From: Rhodospirillaceae bacterium
GTDB lineage: Bacteria > Pseudomonadota > Alphaproteobacteria > CACIAM-22H2
Direction: 5' to 3'
DNA: 60,595 bases
Assembly (NCBI GenBank): GCA_022843945.1
Contig: JALHMR010000027.1
Coordinates: 1 to 60,595 of the forward strand
Shown: piece after piece, positions 1-8,970 of the stretch
Layout: the number at the start of each line of letters is the position of its first letter
How positions within the stretch are numbered: the first letter of the stretch is position 1
Position numbers and translations under genes: made by a program
Notes under the pieces: generated by a model
Seen by the model: only the letters and a program-made list of their open reading frames with translations
What the model was told of the DNA's origin: nothing
Databases searched by the model: none

Positions 1-52
1 GCAGCGTGTGCGCGCTCGCCGACCTGCTGCGCGCCCCGGCGGACGCCGCCCG

Positions 53-868
53 ATGAGCCGCACGCGCATCGCTCTCGCCGGCTTCGGCACGGTCGGCCAG
101 GACGTGGCCCGCCGCCTCGATGCTGGCGCCCTGCCCGAGGCCGTGCTGATGGCCGTCACCGCGCGGGACCTTGAAAAGGCGCGCGCCAATGCGAGCCGGC
201 TCGCGACACCGCCCGCCGTCGTGCCGCTCGCCGAGCTGCCGCACTACGCCGACGTGATCTGCGAATGCGCCACGGCCGCCGCCCTGCCGGAGATCGCCCG
301 CGTCGTGCTCGGGGCCGGCAAGACGCTGGTCATCGTCAGCGCCGGCGGCATCCCCGATTTTCCCGACATGGTCGACTACGCGCGGCAGCACGGCGGGCGC
401 ATCCGCATCGCCAGCGGCGCCCTGCCCGGCCTCGACGCCATCCGCGGCGCCAATGAAGGCCATATCCGTTCGGTCAAGCTGCGCACCCAGCTGCGCCCGG
501 ACTCGCTGGTCCACGAGGACTACATCCGCGCCCGCGGCTTCGACTTCACGACGCCTCCCACGGAGCCGGTGAAGGTGTTCAGCGGCACCGCCGGCGAGGC
601 GGCTGCCGCTTTCCCGCGCCATTTCAACGTGGCCATCACGCTCAGCCTCGGCGGCATCGGCTTCGAGCGCACGCAGGTCGAGGTCTGGGCCGACCCGACC
701 ATTCCGGGCGCCATCCACAACGTCGAGGTCGATTCAGAGGATGTCGGCCTGACCATGGTCAGCCGCAACCGGCCCTCGGCCACCAACCCGCGCACCAGCC
801 GCATGGTGGCGCCGAGCATCATGGCGGCGCTGCGCTCGATGGTCGCGACCCTGCAGGTCGGCAGCTGA
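53..868 (+). CDS. Aspartate dehydrogenase-like oxidoreductase (DUF108/NadX family)
   Basis: This is a 271-residue NAD(P)-dependent amino acid dehydrogenase of the L-aspartate dehydrogenase family, which interconverts aspartate and oxaloacetate/iminoaspartate. The N-terminus has a Rossmann nucleotide-binding motif (IALAGFGTVG, residues 6-15). The middle has the family's SAGGIPDF and SGALPGLDAI stretches, and the C-terminal half is the DUF108-type catalytic domain. An upstream in-frame ATG at 8 would add a low-complexity arginine-rich extension, so the ATG at 53 directly before SRTRIALAG is preferred. No nad biosynthesis gene is visible nearby, so a role in NAD synthesis is not supported by context. 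Its stop overlaps the likely start of the next gene. Confidence 0.8.
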   Translation: MSRTRIALAGFGTVGQDVARRLDAGALPEAVLMAVTARDLEKARANASRLATPPAVVPLAELPHYADVICECATAAALPEIARVVLGAGKTLVIVSAGGIPDFPDMVDYARQHGGRIRIASGALPGLDAIRGANEGHIRSVKLRTQLRPDSLVHEDYIRARGFDFTTPPTEPVKVFSGTAGEAAAAFPRHFNVAITLSLGGIGFERTQVEVWADPTIPGAIHNVEVDSEDVGLTMVSRNRPSATNPRTSRMVAPSIMAALRSMVATLQVGS

Positions 869-1536
869 TCCCCTGGGTCCACCTCGGCAAGGCGCAGGTG
901 CCGGGCGGTGTGGGCGAGCTGCGCCTGATGCAGCGCGGCGCCGAGTTCGCCATCATGCTGGACCGCGCCGAGCTGATGAACAGCCGCCGTGCCGGCTCCG
1001 AGGAGGCGCTCGCCACGCTGGCTTGCGCGCGGTTGGGCGACCGGCAGAAGGCCCATATCCTGATCGGCGGGCTGGGCATGGGCTTCACCTTGCGCGCCGC
1101 CCTCGCCGAGCTCGGCCCCAAGGCCCGCATCACGGTGGCGGAGCTGGTGCCGGAGGTCGTGGCCTGGGCCAAGGGCCCGATGGCGGTGATCTTCGGCGAC
1201 AGCCTGAGCGATGCCCGCGTGGAAATCCGCTGTATCGATGTGGGCAAGCTGATCCGAGTGAGCAAGCCCACCTACGACGCGATCCTGCTCGACGTCGACA
1301 ACGGCCCCGACGGCTTGAGCCGCCCGGCCAATGACGGGCTCTACAATACGAGCGGCTTGGCCGCCGCCCGCGCAGGCTTGCGCCCCGGCGGGCTGCTGGC
1401 GGTGTGGTCGGCGGCCCCGGACCAGAATTTCAGTCAGCGGCTGCGGCGCGCCGGCTTCGTCGTGGAGGAGATCGGCGCCCGCAGCCGCGGCAAGCGCGGC
1501 GCGCGGCATGTCGTCTGGATCGGCAAAATACGCTAG
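865..1536 (+). CDS. Spermidine synthase-like methyltransferase-fold protein
   Basis: This is a Rossmann-fold protein of the spermidine/spermine synthase-like group. It has an AdoMet/dcAdoMet-binding stretch (HILIGGLGMGFTLRAAL), an acidic strand end (VAELVPEVVAWA) and a DAILLDVDNGPDG segment typical of this family's active site. The first ATG/GTG in frame is GTG 898. The codons just before it read IPWVHLGKAQ, which resembles the conserved start of this family, so translation probably begins at CTG 865, overlapping the upstream TGA (CTGA). Length would be 223 residues. It lacks the long N-terminal beta domain of true spermidine synthase, so the substrate is uncertain. The start codon is inferred. 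Confidence 0.65.
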   Translation: MIPWVHLGKAQVPGGVGELRLMQRGAEFAIMLDRAELMNSRRAGSEEALATLACARLGDRQKAHILIGGLGMGFTLRAALAELGPKARITVAELVPEVVAWAKGPMAVIFGDSLSDARVEIRCIDVGKLIRVSKPTYDAILLDVDNGPDGLSRPANDGLYNTSGLAAARAGLRPGGLLAVWSAAPDQNFSQRLRRAGFVVEEIGARSRGKRGARHVVWIGKIR

Positions 1537-1546
1537 GCTTTCAACG

Positions 1547-3163
1547 TTGCGCGCCCCACCCCCGCTCATCGATCAGGTTCGGTCGCTGTCCCGGCGCGGC
1601 CTGCTGCGCGGTGTCTCGGCCAGCGCCCTGCTCGCCGCCCTCACACCGGCAGCCGCGCGACACGCCTGGGCGAACCCGGCCTTCGCCGCCTATCCCTTCC
1701 GCCTAGGCGTCGCCTCCGGCGATCCGCTGCCCGACGGCGTGGTGCTGTGGACACGCATCGCGCCCGATCCGCTCAACGGCGGCGGCCTCCACAACCGTGC
1801 GGTCCCGGTGAGCTGGGAAATAGCGCGCGACGAGCGCTTCGCCAGCGTCGCGCGGCGTGGGGAGACGCTGGCGCGGCCGGAGCTCGGCCACAGCGTCCAT
1901 GTCGAAGTCGGCGGGCTCGAACCCGGACGTCCCTACTGGTACCGGTTCCGTGCGGGAGCCGAAGTCAGCCCGGTCGGCCGCACCAGGACCGCCCCCGCGC
2001 CCGACGCCCTGCCCGCCGCCCTGCGTTTCGCCAATGCCGGCTGCCAGCGCTACGAGGACGGCTATTTCACGGCCTACCAGCACCTCGCCCGCGAGGAACT
2101 CGACTTCGTCTTCCACTACGGCGACTACATCTACGAATACCGGAACCGCAACGACGCCACGCCGCGCCTGCGCGAGACCATCGGCGACGAGATCTACACC
2201 ATTGTCGACTACCGGAACCGCTACGCCCTCTACAAGCTCGAGCCCGAACTCCAGGCAGCGCACGCCGCGCATCCCTTCCTCTCGAGCTACGACGATCACG
2301 AGGTCGAGGATAACTGGGCCGGCGCCATCAGCCAGGAAGACGGCTCGAGTGCCTACCCGATCGCCGTGCCGCCGGAATACTTCGCGCTGCGCAAGCAGAT
2401 GGCGCTCCATGCCTGGTACGAGAATATGCCGGTGCGCAAAGCCGCCCTGCCGCGTGGGCCCGACATCACCGCCTATCGCCGGCTGCGCTACGGCAGGCTG
2501 GCGCAGATCCACGTGCTCGACACGCGCCAGTTTCGCGACAACCAGCCGTGCAACGACGGCATCAAGCCGGCCTGCGCCGCCGTCGCCAACCCCCAGGCGC
2601 AGATCCTGGGCGTGGAGCAGGAGCGCTGGCTATTCGAGGGTCTTGGCCGGTCCGACGCGACGTGGAACGTGCTCGCCCAGCAGGTGCCGGTGATGCATCG
2701 CGACGTCGCCCCGGTCGGCGCCAACGAGCCGCATATCGCCATGGACAAGTGGGATGGCTATCCGGCGGCGCGTAACCGGCTCTTCCGCCAGGTCGAGCAG
2801 GCGCGGGTCAAAGGCCTGGTCGTGCTCACCGGAGATCTTCACAATTCATGGGCCGCCGATCTCAAGGCCGATTTCCGCAACCCGAACAGCACCACGCTGG
2901 GCACCGAGTTCATCGCCTCCTCCATCTCGACCACCGGCGACGGCTACGAGATCAACGAGGCGCGGCGCAACCAGCTCGCCCGCAATCCGCACATCAAGTA
3001 CTTCAACAGCCGCCGCGGCTACAACGTCCACGAGATGACCAGGGACCGCATGGTCGTGCGCGTGCGCGCGGTCGATTCCGTGACCCAGCGCGGCGCGCCG
3101 GTCGTCACCAAAGCCAGCTTCACCGTCGAGGCCGGCAAGCCGGGCGTGCTCAGCGGCAGCTAG
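1547..3163 (+). CDS. phoD: PhoD-family alkaline phosphatase/phosphodiesterase, Tat-exported
   Basis: This is a periplasmic Ca/Fe-dependent phosphatase that releases phosphate from phosphoesters. A twin-arginine motif (SRRGLLRG) precedes a hydrophobic, Ala-rich signal ending near AWANP. The N-terminal PhoD_N sandwich follows (FRLGVASGDPLPDGVVLWTR). The metallophosphatase core shows GCQRYEDG, FHYGDYIYEY, YDDHEVEDNW and LTGDLHNSW, which hold the metal ligands. The reading frame is open from 1331, but that region overlaps the preceding gene and is not signal-like. The TTG at 1547, giving 538 residues, best fits a Tat signal; ATG 1508 is the alternative. No pho regulon neighbour is seen. Confidence 0.85.
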   Translation: MRAPPPLIDQVRSLSRRGLLRGVSASALLAALTPAAARHAWANPAFAAYPFRLGVASGDPLPDGVVLWTRIAPDPLNGGGLHNRAVPVSWEIARDERFASVARRGETLARPELGHSVHVEVGGLEPGRPYWYRFRAGAEVSPVGRTRTAPAPDALPAALRFANAGCQRYEDGYFTAYQHLAREELDFVFHYGDYIYEYRNRNDATPRLRETIGDEIYTIVDYRNRYALYKLEPELQAAHAAHPFLSSYDDHEVEDNWAGAISQEDGSSAYPIAVPPEYFALRKQMALHAWYENMPVRKAALPRGPDITAYRRLRYGRLAQIHVLDTRQFRDNQPCNDGIKPACAAVANPQAQILGVEQERWLFEGLGRSDATWNVLAQQVPVMHRDVAPVGANEPHIAMDKWDGYPAARNRLFRQVEQARVKGLVVLTGDLHNSWAADLKADFRNPNSTTLGTEFIASSISTTGDGYEINEARRNQLARNPHIKYFNSRRGYNVHEMTRDRMVVRVRAVDSVTQRGAPVVTKASFTVEAGKPGVLSGS

Positions 3164-3172
3164 GGCCGACGT

Positions 3173-3991
3173 TCAAACGGTGAGCCTTGGCCTCTTACTT
3201 TTCGTGGGCACTGTCCTGGCTTGCGCGGGAAGGGCGGGCGCCTTGCGGGGCGCCAATCTCAGAGGCTGCGACGACTTCATGCCGCCAGCAATCCAACGTG
3301 GAAGGCGCGACTTCATGAGTTGCGCTTCTGCTTCGTCGAGGTCCCCAGCCGCCTGAAGTGTTGCAATCATGTAAGTGGCTTGCCGGACTGCGTGAACGCA
3401 ATGGACGTACCAGAGCGCAAAAGCCATCGCTGCCAGCACGAATACCGCAGCCTCGCTCCAGCCGGGCGCAGGGAAATACCACAGAGATATCGTCGCCGCG
3501 ATCAGCGCAAGGCTGAAGTTCCCGCTACCCTCTTTTAAAGCAACGAACCTCTCATATTGGGCGCTCACGCCAACCAGCAACCGATCCTCGCTCTGTGCTT
3601 TCCGCAGCAGCACGAGACAGCGGAGCTGGTCGTCAAATGATTGCTTGGCGTTCTCAATGAAAGAGCTGACGACTCTTTGAAGCGGCGCAATAGGTGGCCA
3701 GGGATGCCCTGCGGCTCTATGGATACATAGAAACTCCCCAGTGACCTGCAACAGCAAGCCCGCGATCATGCAGGTCGGAATTGCGGCAACCCAAAAAATC
3801 CAGAGCCAGGGGTTCGCTTGTGCTGAGAACAATTCACGCCAACCGCGGTCCGGCATGTGCCCGGCGAGCGAGGTGAGATCCACCGCTAGAGCGTGCTGAA
3901 GACTGAGAAGGAAAATCAATCCGGGCGCAAACTTGCCAAGCAAGTCCCGCATGAAGAATTGCTCGTAGATAACCCGCGCGAGATTTTCCAT
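3173..3991 (-). CDS. Hypothetical membrane protein
   Basis: This 272-residue protein is of unrecognised family. It has hydrophobic segments near residues 20-40 (LLGKFAPGLIFLLSL), 62-85 (PWLWIFWVAAIP...AGLLL) and two more around residues 165-205, then a basic C-terminal tail. The N-terminal MENLARVIYEQFFMRDLLGK looks amphipathic. Base use is clearly more AT-rich than the neighbours, and the gene lies on the opposite strand to both flanking genes. The 156-base upstream gap is AT-rich too (AAAAGTATATATTAGCG near 4043-4059). These signs suggest an acquired gene. It ends ten bases from phoD, convergently. No function is proposed. Confidence 0.6.
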   Translation of the reverse strand: MENLARVIYEQFFMRDLLGKFAPGLIFLLSLQHALAVDLTSLAGHMPDRGWRELFSAQANPWLWIFWVAAIPTCMIAGLLLQVTGEFLCIHRAAGHPWPPIAPLQRVVSSFIENAKQSFDDQLRCLVLLRKAQSEDRLLVGVSAQYERFVALKEGSGNFSLALIAATISLWYFPAPGWSEAAVFVLAAMAFALWYVHCVHAVRQATYMIATLQAAGDLDEAEAQLMKSRLPRWIAGGMKSSQPLRLAPRKAPALPAQARTVPTKSKRPRLTV

Positions 3992-4147
3992 TTTTACCCC
4001 CGTAGGCGATCGCCGGGGCGAATATGATCACGGCGTCGGCAACCAAAAGTATATATTAGCGCTCGCGCTACATCCCTCCCGATAGTAACCGCCTACAGCC
4101 TTTTTTCCCATGCCACGAATCACGATAGACTTCCGACCGGAGTCGTC

Positions 4148-4903
4148 GTGAAGAAGCTCAAAGCCAACGCAAAACCCGCGAAAGCCGAGCGCCTGGTCGA
4201 GACCAGCCTCTACGCGCCGGTGAAGCGTTTTCTGGAGGGCCAGGGCTACACGGTCAAGGGCGAGATCGGGCGCTGCGACGTGGTGGCCAGGCGCGGCGAC
4301 GAGCCGCCGCTGGTCGTCGAACTCAAGACCGGCCTCACTCTCGAACTACTACTGCAGGGTGTTTCGCGCCTCAGCCTGACCGATACCGTCTATCTCGCGG
4401 TGCCCTCACCGGCCGGCGCCTCGCCGGTCTTCGACAAGCGTATGCACAAGCTGCTGCGCCGGCTCGGCCTCGGCCTGCTGCTCGTGCACCCCGCCACGGC
4501 GCGCGGCCAGGTGGTGGAGCCGGTGCTCGATCCCGTGCCCTACACGCCGCGGCTCAACAAGAAGCGCGCCGGAAGGCTGCTCGGCGAGTTCACGCGCCGG
4601 GTCGGCGATCCCAACAAGGGCGGCAGCACCACGCGGGTGAAGCTGGTCACCGCCTATCGCCAGGAGGCGCTGCGCATGGCCTGCGTGCTGGCCGCGCGCG
4701 GGCCGCAGAGCCCGGCGGCCCTGAAGATCGACGCCGAGGCACCCAAGGCCGGCAGCATCCTGCGCGACGATCATTACGGCTGGTTCGAGAAGGTCGAGCG
4801 CGGTATCTACGCCCTCACCCCTGCCGGCGCCGCGGCATTAAAGAGCTTCGTCGGCCGTTTCACAGCACCCGCCTGTCTCAACCCGGCGCAAGCCGCGGAG
4901 TAA
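4148..4903 (+). CDS. DUF2161 PD-(D/E)XK-like nuclease-fold protein
   Basis: This 251-residue protein resembles the DUF2161 family of putative PD-(D/E)XK phosphodiesterases. The N-terminal half carries the core: ETSLYAPVKRFLEGQGY, then GEIGRCDVVARRG with the catalytic-position Asp, and PPLVVELKTGLT supplying the E-x-K. The C-terminal half looks like a winged-helix region (GWFEKVERGIYALTPAGAAAL). Its role is unknown; family membership suggests nucleic acid binding or cleavage. It is followed three bases later by a GST gene, probably co-transcribed. The start ATG... is read here as the GTG/ATG-class codon at 4148 that opens MKKLKANAKP. Confidence 0.7.
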   Translation: MKKLKANAKPAKAERLVETSLYAPVKRFLEGQGYTVKGEIGRCDVVARRGDEPPLVVELKTGLTLELLLQGVSRLSLTDTVYLAVPSPAGASPVFDKRMHKLLRRLGLGLLLVHPATARGQVVEPVLDPVPYTPRLNKKRAGRLLGEFTRRVGDPNKGGSTTRVKLVTAYRQEALRMACVLAARGPQSPAALKIDAEAPKAGSILRDDHYGWFEKVERGIYALTPAGAAALKSFVGRFTAPACLNPAQAAE

Positions 4904-4906
4904 TCC

Positions 4907-5587
4907 ATGGACCGTATCCGCCTGTTCTCGGGCCCGCTCAGCATGTTCGGCGCCAAGGCGCAGATCGCCTGCCTGGAAAAAGGCCTCGATGTCGAAACAG
5001 TCATGGTGCCGTTCGGCATGAAGGAGCTTTACGAGCCCAAGCACCCGGAGGTGCTGCGCATCAATCCCAAGCGCCAGGTGCCGGCGCTGATCCACGGCGA
5101 GCTGGAGATTTTCGACTCAACCCAGATCTTCGAATACCTGGAAGACCTCAAGCCGGAGCCGGCCCTGTGGCCCACCGACATCACAGCGCGGGCGCGGGCC
5201 CGCCTGCTCGAGCATAAATCCGACGAGGTCTATTTCCCGCCGATCATCCGGCTGATGGGGCTGCAGGACCGGCCGCAGGACCCGGCGGCCGTCACCGCGC
5301 GCGACATCGCCACCGCCTATTACGGCGACATGGAGCGCGAGCTCGGCGACCGCGACTACCTCGCCGGCAGCTTCTCCTTCGCCGATATCGCCTTCTACAT
5401 GGCGCAGATCTTCGGCGCCCGCATGGGCGCGCCGATGACCCCCGCCACCCCGAAGCTGCGGCGCTGGCGCGAGCGGATGACCGCGCGCCCCACCGTCAAA
5501 CAGGTCGTCGGCCCGATGGCGACGTACCTTCTGTCGCAAGGCCGGCCGCTGCCGGATTTCCTGGCCGGGCTGCCGAACCGGCGCTAA
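4907..5587 (+). CDS. Glutathione S-transferase family protein
   Basis: This 226-residue soluble protein has the two-domain GST layout. The N-terminal thioredoxin-like domain contains RLFSGPLSMFGAKAQIACLEKGLDVE, a cis-Pro region (INPKRQVPALIHGE) and the glutathione-contacting DSTQIFEYLED. The helical C-terminal domain includes SFSFADIAFYMAQIFGARMG, the conserved capping region. It presumably conjugates or reduces an electrophilic substrate, but that substrate cannot be read from sequence. It lies three bases after the DUF2161 gene. Confidence 0.85.
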   Translation: MDRIRLFSGPLSMFGAKAQIACLEKGLDVETVMVPFGMKELYEPKHPEVLRINPKRQVPALIHGELEIFDSTQIFEYLEDLKPEPALWPTDITARARARLLEHKSDEVYFPPIIRLMGLQDRPQDPAAVTARDIATAYYGDMERELGDRDYLAGSFSFADIAFYMAQIFGARMGAPMTPATPKLRRWRERMTARPTVKQVVGPMATYLLSQGRPLPDFLAGLPNRR

Positions 5588-5672
5588 AGCCACCGCAGGT
5601 CCGAAACCGCCGGGATAGACATTCCCCCCGGTTCACGCTCAAATCGGCCCAACCGATAAAGGGGAGCCGACC

Positions 5673-6644
5673 ATGAGCCGTTTCACCGCCCATCTGGCCA
5701 CTGCGCTTGTCGCCATCGCCGCCCTCGCCGGGCCGGCCGCCGCGCAGGAATACCCGAACCGCCCGGTCAAGATCGTGCACGGCTTCCCGGCCGGCGCCGG
5801 CACCGACATCGTCGCCCGCCTGCTGGCCGATCCGCTGGGCAAGGTACTGGGCCAGGTCGTGGTGGTGGAGCCGCGCAGCGGGGCCGGCGGCAACGTCGGC
5901 AGCGAATACGTGGCCAAGGGCCCGGCCGACGGCTACACGCTCTATCTCGGCACCGCCGGCACGCATGCCATCAACGCCTCGCTCTACAAGTCCCTGCCCT
6001 TCGACGTGCAGAAGGATTTCGCGCCGATCACCATCCTGGGCGACGTGCCGAACGTCCTGGTGCTCAACAAGAACCTGCCGCAGAAGTCGCTGGCCGATTT
6101 CCTCGCCTTCGCCCGCGCCAATCCCGGCAAGATCAACTACGGCTCGAGCGGCAACGGCACCTCGATGCATCTCTCGGGTGAGCAGTTCAAGGCCTTCGCC
6201 AAGGTCGACCTGACGCACATCCCCTATCGCGGCTCGCCGCCGGTGACCACCGACCTGCTCTCGGGCCAGCTGCAGGCGGCCTTCTACCAGGTGCCGACCC
6301 TGCTCGGGCAGATCAAGGACGGGCAGTTCACCGCGGTCGGCGTGACCACGGCGCAGCGCGTCAAGGCGCTGCCCGACATCCCCACGCTGGCCGAGGCCGG
6401 GCTGCCGGGCTTCTCGAGCTCGACCTGGTACGGGCTGCTCGCCCCGGCGGCGACGCCCAGGCCGGTCGTCGAGCGCCTCAACAAGGAAGTCACGACGCTG
6501 CTCCGCGGCGAGCTCGGCAAGAAGTTCGAGGAGCAGGGACTGATCCCCTGGCCGACGACGACCGACGAGTTCGCCAAGGTCATCGCCGACGACATCAAGA
6601 AGTGGGGCGCCATCGTCGCCAGCACCGGCACCAAGCTGGACTAA
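5673..6644 (+). CDS. Bug/TctC-family tripartite tricarboxylate-type solute receptor
   Basis: This is a 323-residue periplasmic binding protein of the Bordetella uptake gene (TctC) family. A signal peptide (HLATALVAIAALAGPAAAQEYP) is followed by the family start YPNRPVKIVHGFPAGAGTDIVARL, a typical ligand loop (VVVEPRSGAGGNVGSEYV) and the mid-protein INYGSSGNGTSMHLSGEQF. No TctA/TctB membrane partners are present, which is common for orphan Bug proteins. A strong ribosome site (AAGGGGAG) sits at about 5658-5665. The ligand is probably a carboxylate but is not determinable. Confidence 0.9.
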   Translation: MSRFTAHLATALVAIAALAGPAAAQEYPNRPVKIVHGFPAGAGTDIVARLLADPLGKVLGQVVVVEPRSGAGGNVGSEYVAKGPADGYTLYLGTAGTHAINASLYKSLPFDVQKDFAPITILGDVPNVLVLNKNLPQKSLADFLAFARANPGKINYGSSGNGTSMHLSGEQFKAFAKVDLTHIPYRGSPPVTTDLLSGQLQAAFYQVPTLLGQIKDGQFTAVGVTTAQRVKALPDIPTLAEAGLPGFSSSTWYGLLAPAATPRPVVERLNKEVTTLLRGELGKKFEEQGLIPWPTTTDEFAKVIADDIKKWGAIVASTGTKLD

Positions 6645-6656
6645 GGGTTTCACCTC

Positions 6657-6683
6657 CCGCGCCGGTGATCCGCACCGGCGCGG
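6657..6683. terminator. Bidirectional hairpin between convergent genes
   Basis: An 11-base-pair perfect stem (CCGCGCCGGTG / CACCGGCGCGG) with a five-base loop lies between the stop of the Bug receptor gene and the stop of the convergent epimerase gene. Its position suits a shared terminator, although no clear T-run follows on either side. Confidence 0.55.
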
Positions 6684-6695
6684 TGGAGCTTCGCC

Positions 6696-7610
6696 TTAAG
6701 GCCTGACGACGCGGAAGCGCACGGTGCCGCCCAGGGTCTCGCCGGGCTTGAGCACCACGACCCCGGTGTTGGCCTCGCCGCGCGCCAGCTTGTTGAAGCC
6801 ATCGTTGACGTTGGTCACCGGCTCGACGCAGAAGAAATCCTGCTTGGGCGGCACGAAGACCACGAGATTGCCGAATTCCGGAGAAGCCTCGATCGACAGG
6901 CCGCGGTGACGGGCCGGCCACTCGATCAGCGCCTTGCCGCCCCAGCCGGTGAAGCAGTTATCGACCGTGACGTCGGCGATCGAGCACCCCTTGGAACAGT
7001 CCCATTCGGCCGGCACCGCCGTGTGCTCGACCGGCATCATCTCCGGCGTGTTGCGCCACACGCCGCTGGTCTGCGCGGTCAGGCGGACGTCCGGCGTGCG
7101 CGGAAAGTAGGGATGCAGGCCGAAGCCGGCCGGCATCGGCCGCCGGTCCTGGTTGCGCAGCGTGAGCGTGAGTTCGAGCAGGCCGGCTTCCAGCCTGAAC
7201 ACCTGCGCCGCGCGGTAGGCGAAGGGCCAGGCTTCGGCGCCGTCGCGGGCCGGGTCGTGATCGATGACCAGATGCACATAGCTCGGCCGCGCGACCTCGA
7301 CGCGCCACGGGCGCTGCCAGGCATTGCCGTGCAGGGTATGCGGATGGGGCGCCGAGTTGAGCGCCAGCGGATGGATCTGGCTGTCGAAGATGAAGCGCCC
7401 GTTGACCACCCGGTTGGAATAGGGAAACAGCGGAAACGAGGCGAGCTGCCGCGGATTGCGCGCCGCAATGTCGGCGGGTGAGGACGAGCGCATCAGGTCG
7501 ATGACGCCCATGCGGAAGCGGGCGATCGATCCCCCGGTCTCCGGCACCAGATCGAGCGACAGGTCGCCGGCATGCAGCGACAGGATCTCGGGCGGTTTGG
7601 CGGTGATCAT
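6696..7610 (-). CDS. Aldose 1-epimerase family protein
   Basis: This 304-residue galactose-mutarotase-fold enzyme would interconvert sugar anomers or a phosphorylated sugar. It shows the family features FPLFPYSNRVVNGRF, the His of HTLHGNAWQRPW, the second His in GFGLHPYFPRTPDV and an acidic residue near EASPEFGNLVVFVPP. Its start ATG overlaps the stop of the upstream hydrolase gene by four bases (ATGA), so the two are translationally coupled. It is the last gene of a three-gene minus-strand operon. Confidence 0.85.
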   Translation of the reverse strand: MITAKPPEILSLHAGDLSLDLVPETGGSIARFRMGVIDLMRSSSPADIAARNPRQLASFPLFPYSNRVVNGRFIFDSQIHPLALNSAPHPHTLHGNAWQRPWRVEVARPSYVHLVIDHDPARDGAEAWPFAYRAAQVFRLEAGLLELTLTLRNQDRRPMPAGFGLHPYFPRTPDVRLTAQTSGVWRNTPEMMPVEHTAVPAEWDCSKGCSIADVTVDNCFTGWGGKALIEWPARHRGLSIEASPEFGNLVVFVPPKQDFFCVEPVTNVNDGFNKLARGEANTGVVVLKPGETLGGTVRFRVVRP

Positions 7611-8494
7611 CGCGCCCCCAGAAACTCCAGAACGTGCCGTATCTGTCCCGGTTCCATCAAGGCCGGAGCGTGTCCCACGCCGGCGATCTCCTGAACCTTT
7701 ACCATGCCCCGCGCGGCGGCGGCCCCGCGCCGTCCCATCTCAGCCGTCGTCTCCGACGCAAGCAGGTCCGACTGCGCGCCGCGCAGCACCAGGACCGGGA
7801 CGTCGATGGCGTCCCACAGCGGCCAGAGCGCCACGTCCTCGATGGGAGCGGCGCGCAACGCCTGGCCGATCGCCGGATCGTAATGCAGGCGATACTGCCC
7901 ATCCTCGGCGCGCACCGCGCTATGCGTCGCCAGGTGACGCCACTCGGCGTCGCTGAGCGGGCCGAAGGGCGCGTTGACCTGGCGCAGGTAGGCCTCCACC
8001 GCCTCGACGCTGGCGAAGCGACTGTCACGGCCGACATAGGAGGCGATGCGCTCGACGGCGGCCTTGGGGATGAAGGGACCGATATCGTTGAGCACCAGCC
8101 GGTGGATCAGCGTCTGGGGCTGGGCCGCCAGCATCATGCCGACGAGGCCGCCCATCGAGGTGCCGACCCAGTCGACCCGCTCGACACCCAGCCGCCCCAG
8201 GAAGGCCGCCAGTGCGGCAGCGTAGACCGGGTAGCTGTACTCGCCCGGCTTGCGCAGCCATTCGCTGCGCCCGCGCCCGGGCACGTCGACCGCAGCCACG
8301 CGCCAGCCCGCGGCGGCCAGCGCCTGGGCCAGGACGTCGAAATCCCGCGCGTTGCGCGTCAGGCCGTGCACGCAGACCACGGTGCGCGCGGCGTTCTCCG
8401 GTCCCCATTCGACCCAGGCCAGCCGGGTGAAGCCCGACGGCGTGAGGATGGGCATGTCGAGCAGCCGGGGTGTCGCGGAAGTGTTTGACGGCAT
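7607..8494 (-). CDS. Alpha/beta-fold hydrolase
   Basis: This 295-residue esterase-type hydrolase has the oxyanion motif VVCVHGLTRNARDFD, nucleophile elbow VGTSMGGLVG, acid-bearing VLVLRGAQSDLLASE and terminal catalytic His in IAGVGHAPALMEP. It begins four bases after the thioesterase gene and overlaps the epimerase start, so it is the middle gene of the operon. The substrate is unknown; pairing with an acyl-CoA thioesterase hints at acyl ester turnover. Confidence 0.85.
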   Translation of the reverse strand: MPSNTSATPRLLDMPILTPSGFTRLAWVEWGPENAARTVVCVHGLTRNARDFDVLAQALAAAGWRVAAVDVPGRGRSEWLRKPGEYSYPVYAAALAAFLGRLGVERVDWVGTSMGGLVGMMLAAQPQTLIHRLVLNDIGPFIPKAAVERIASYVGRDSRFASVEAVEAYLRQVNAPFGPLSDAEWRHLATHSAVRAEDGQYRLHYDPAIGQALRAAPIEDVALWPLWDAIDVPVLVLRGAQSDLLASETTAEMGRRGAAAARGMVKVQEIAGVGHAPALMEPGQIRHVLEFLGAR

Positions 8495-8498
8495 CGCC

Positions 8499-8939
8499 CT
8501 AACGCTTCAGCTTGTCCAGCGCCGCGCGGATCGGCGGCGGGATGGGCACCGGCTTGTTCGTGGCACGCTCGACGAAGACGTGGACGAAATGCCCTTCGGC
8601 CCGGGCCTCGTCGTCGCCCGCCCCGAACAGGCCGATCTCGTAGCGCACAGAGGAGTTGCCCAGATGACCGGTGCGCAGGCCCGCCTCCACCGGCTCGGGG
8701 AAGGCGAAGGAACGGCGGAAGCGGCACAGCGTCTCGACGGCGATGCCGATCACCGGAGCGGCGTGGATATCGAGCCCGCCCGCCTCGATCAGGTAGCGGT
8801 TGATGACCGTGTCGAAATACGAATAGTAGACGACGTTGTTGACGTGGCCGTAGACGTCGTTATCCATCCAGCGTGTCGGGATGGTGAGGAAATGGCGGTA
8901 ATCGCCGCGCCGCCCGGCGCCGTTGGCTTTATCGTTCAT
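8499..8939 (-). CDS. Acyl-CoA thioesterase, 4-hydroxybenzoyl-CoA thioesterase type (hot-dog fold)
   Basis: This 146-residue hot-dog-fold enzyme would hydrolyse acyl-CoA. It has the signature [22 protein letters not shown] with the catalytic Asp, then the strand [20 protein letters not shown]. The frame is open far upstream to 9752, but the homology begins at the ATG at 8939, which is chosen. It is the first gene of the thioesterase-hydrolase-epimerase operon and is divergent, by 31 bases, from the FAH-family gene. Confidence 0.85.
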   Translation of the reverse strand: MNDKANGAGRRGDYRHFLTIPTRWMDNDVYGHVNNVVYYSYFDTVINRYLIEAGGLDIHAAPVIGIAVETLCRFRRSFAFPEPVEAGLRTGHLGNSSVRYEIGLFGAGDDEARAEGHFVHVFVERATNKPVPIPPPIRAALDKLKR

Positions 8940-8970
8940 GCCGGCGGTCGTAACACATGAGGAAACGCCG

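Noticed and set aside
520-1569. Long antisense open frames opposite real genes, such as 520-1569 and 1703-2512 on the minus strand
   Set aside because: They mirror high-GC coding genes, have low-complexity Arg/Ala/Gly-rich translations and no recognisable motifs.
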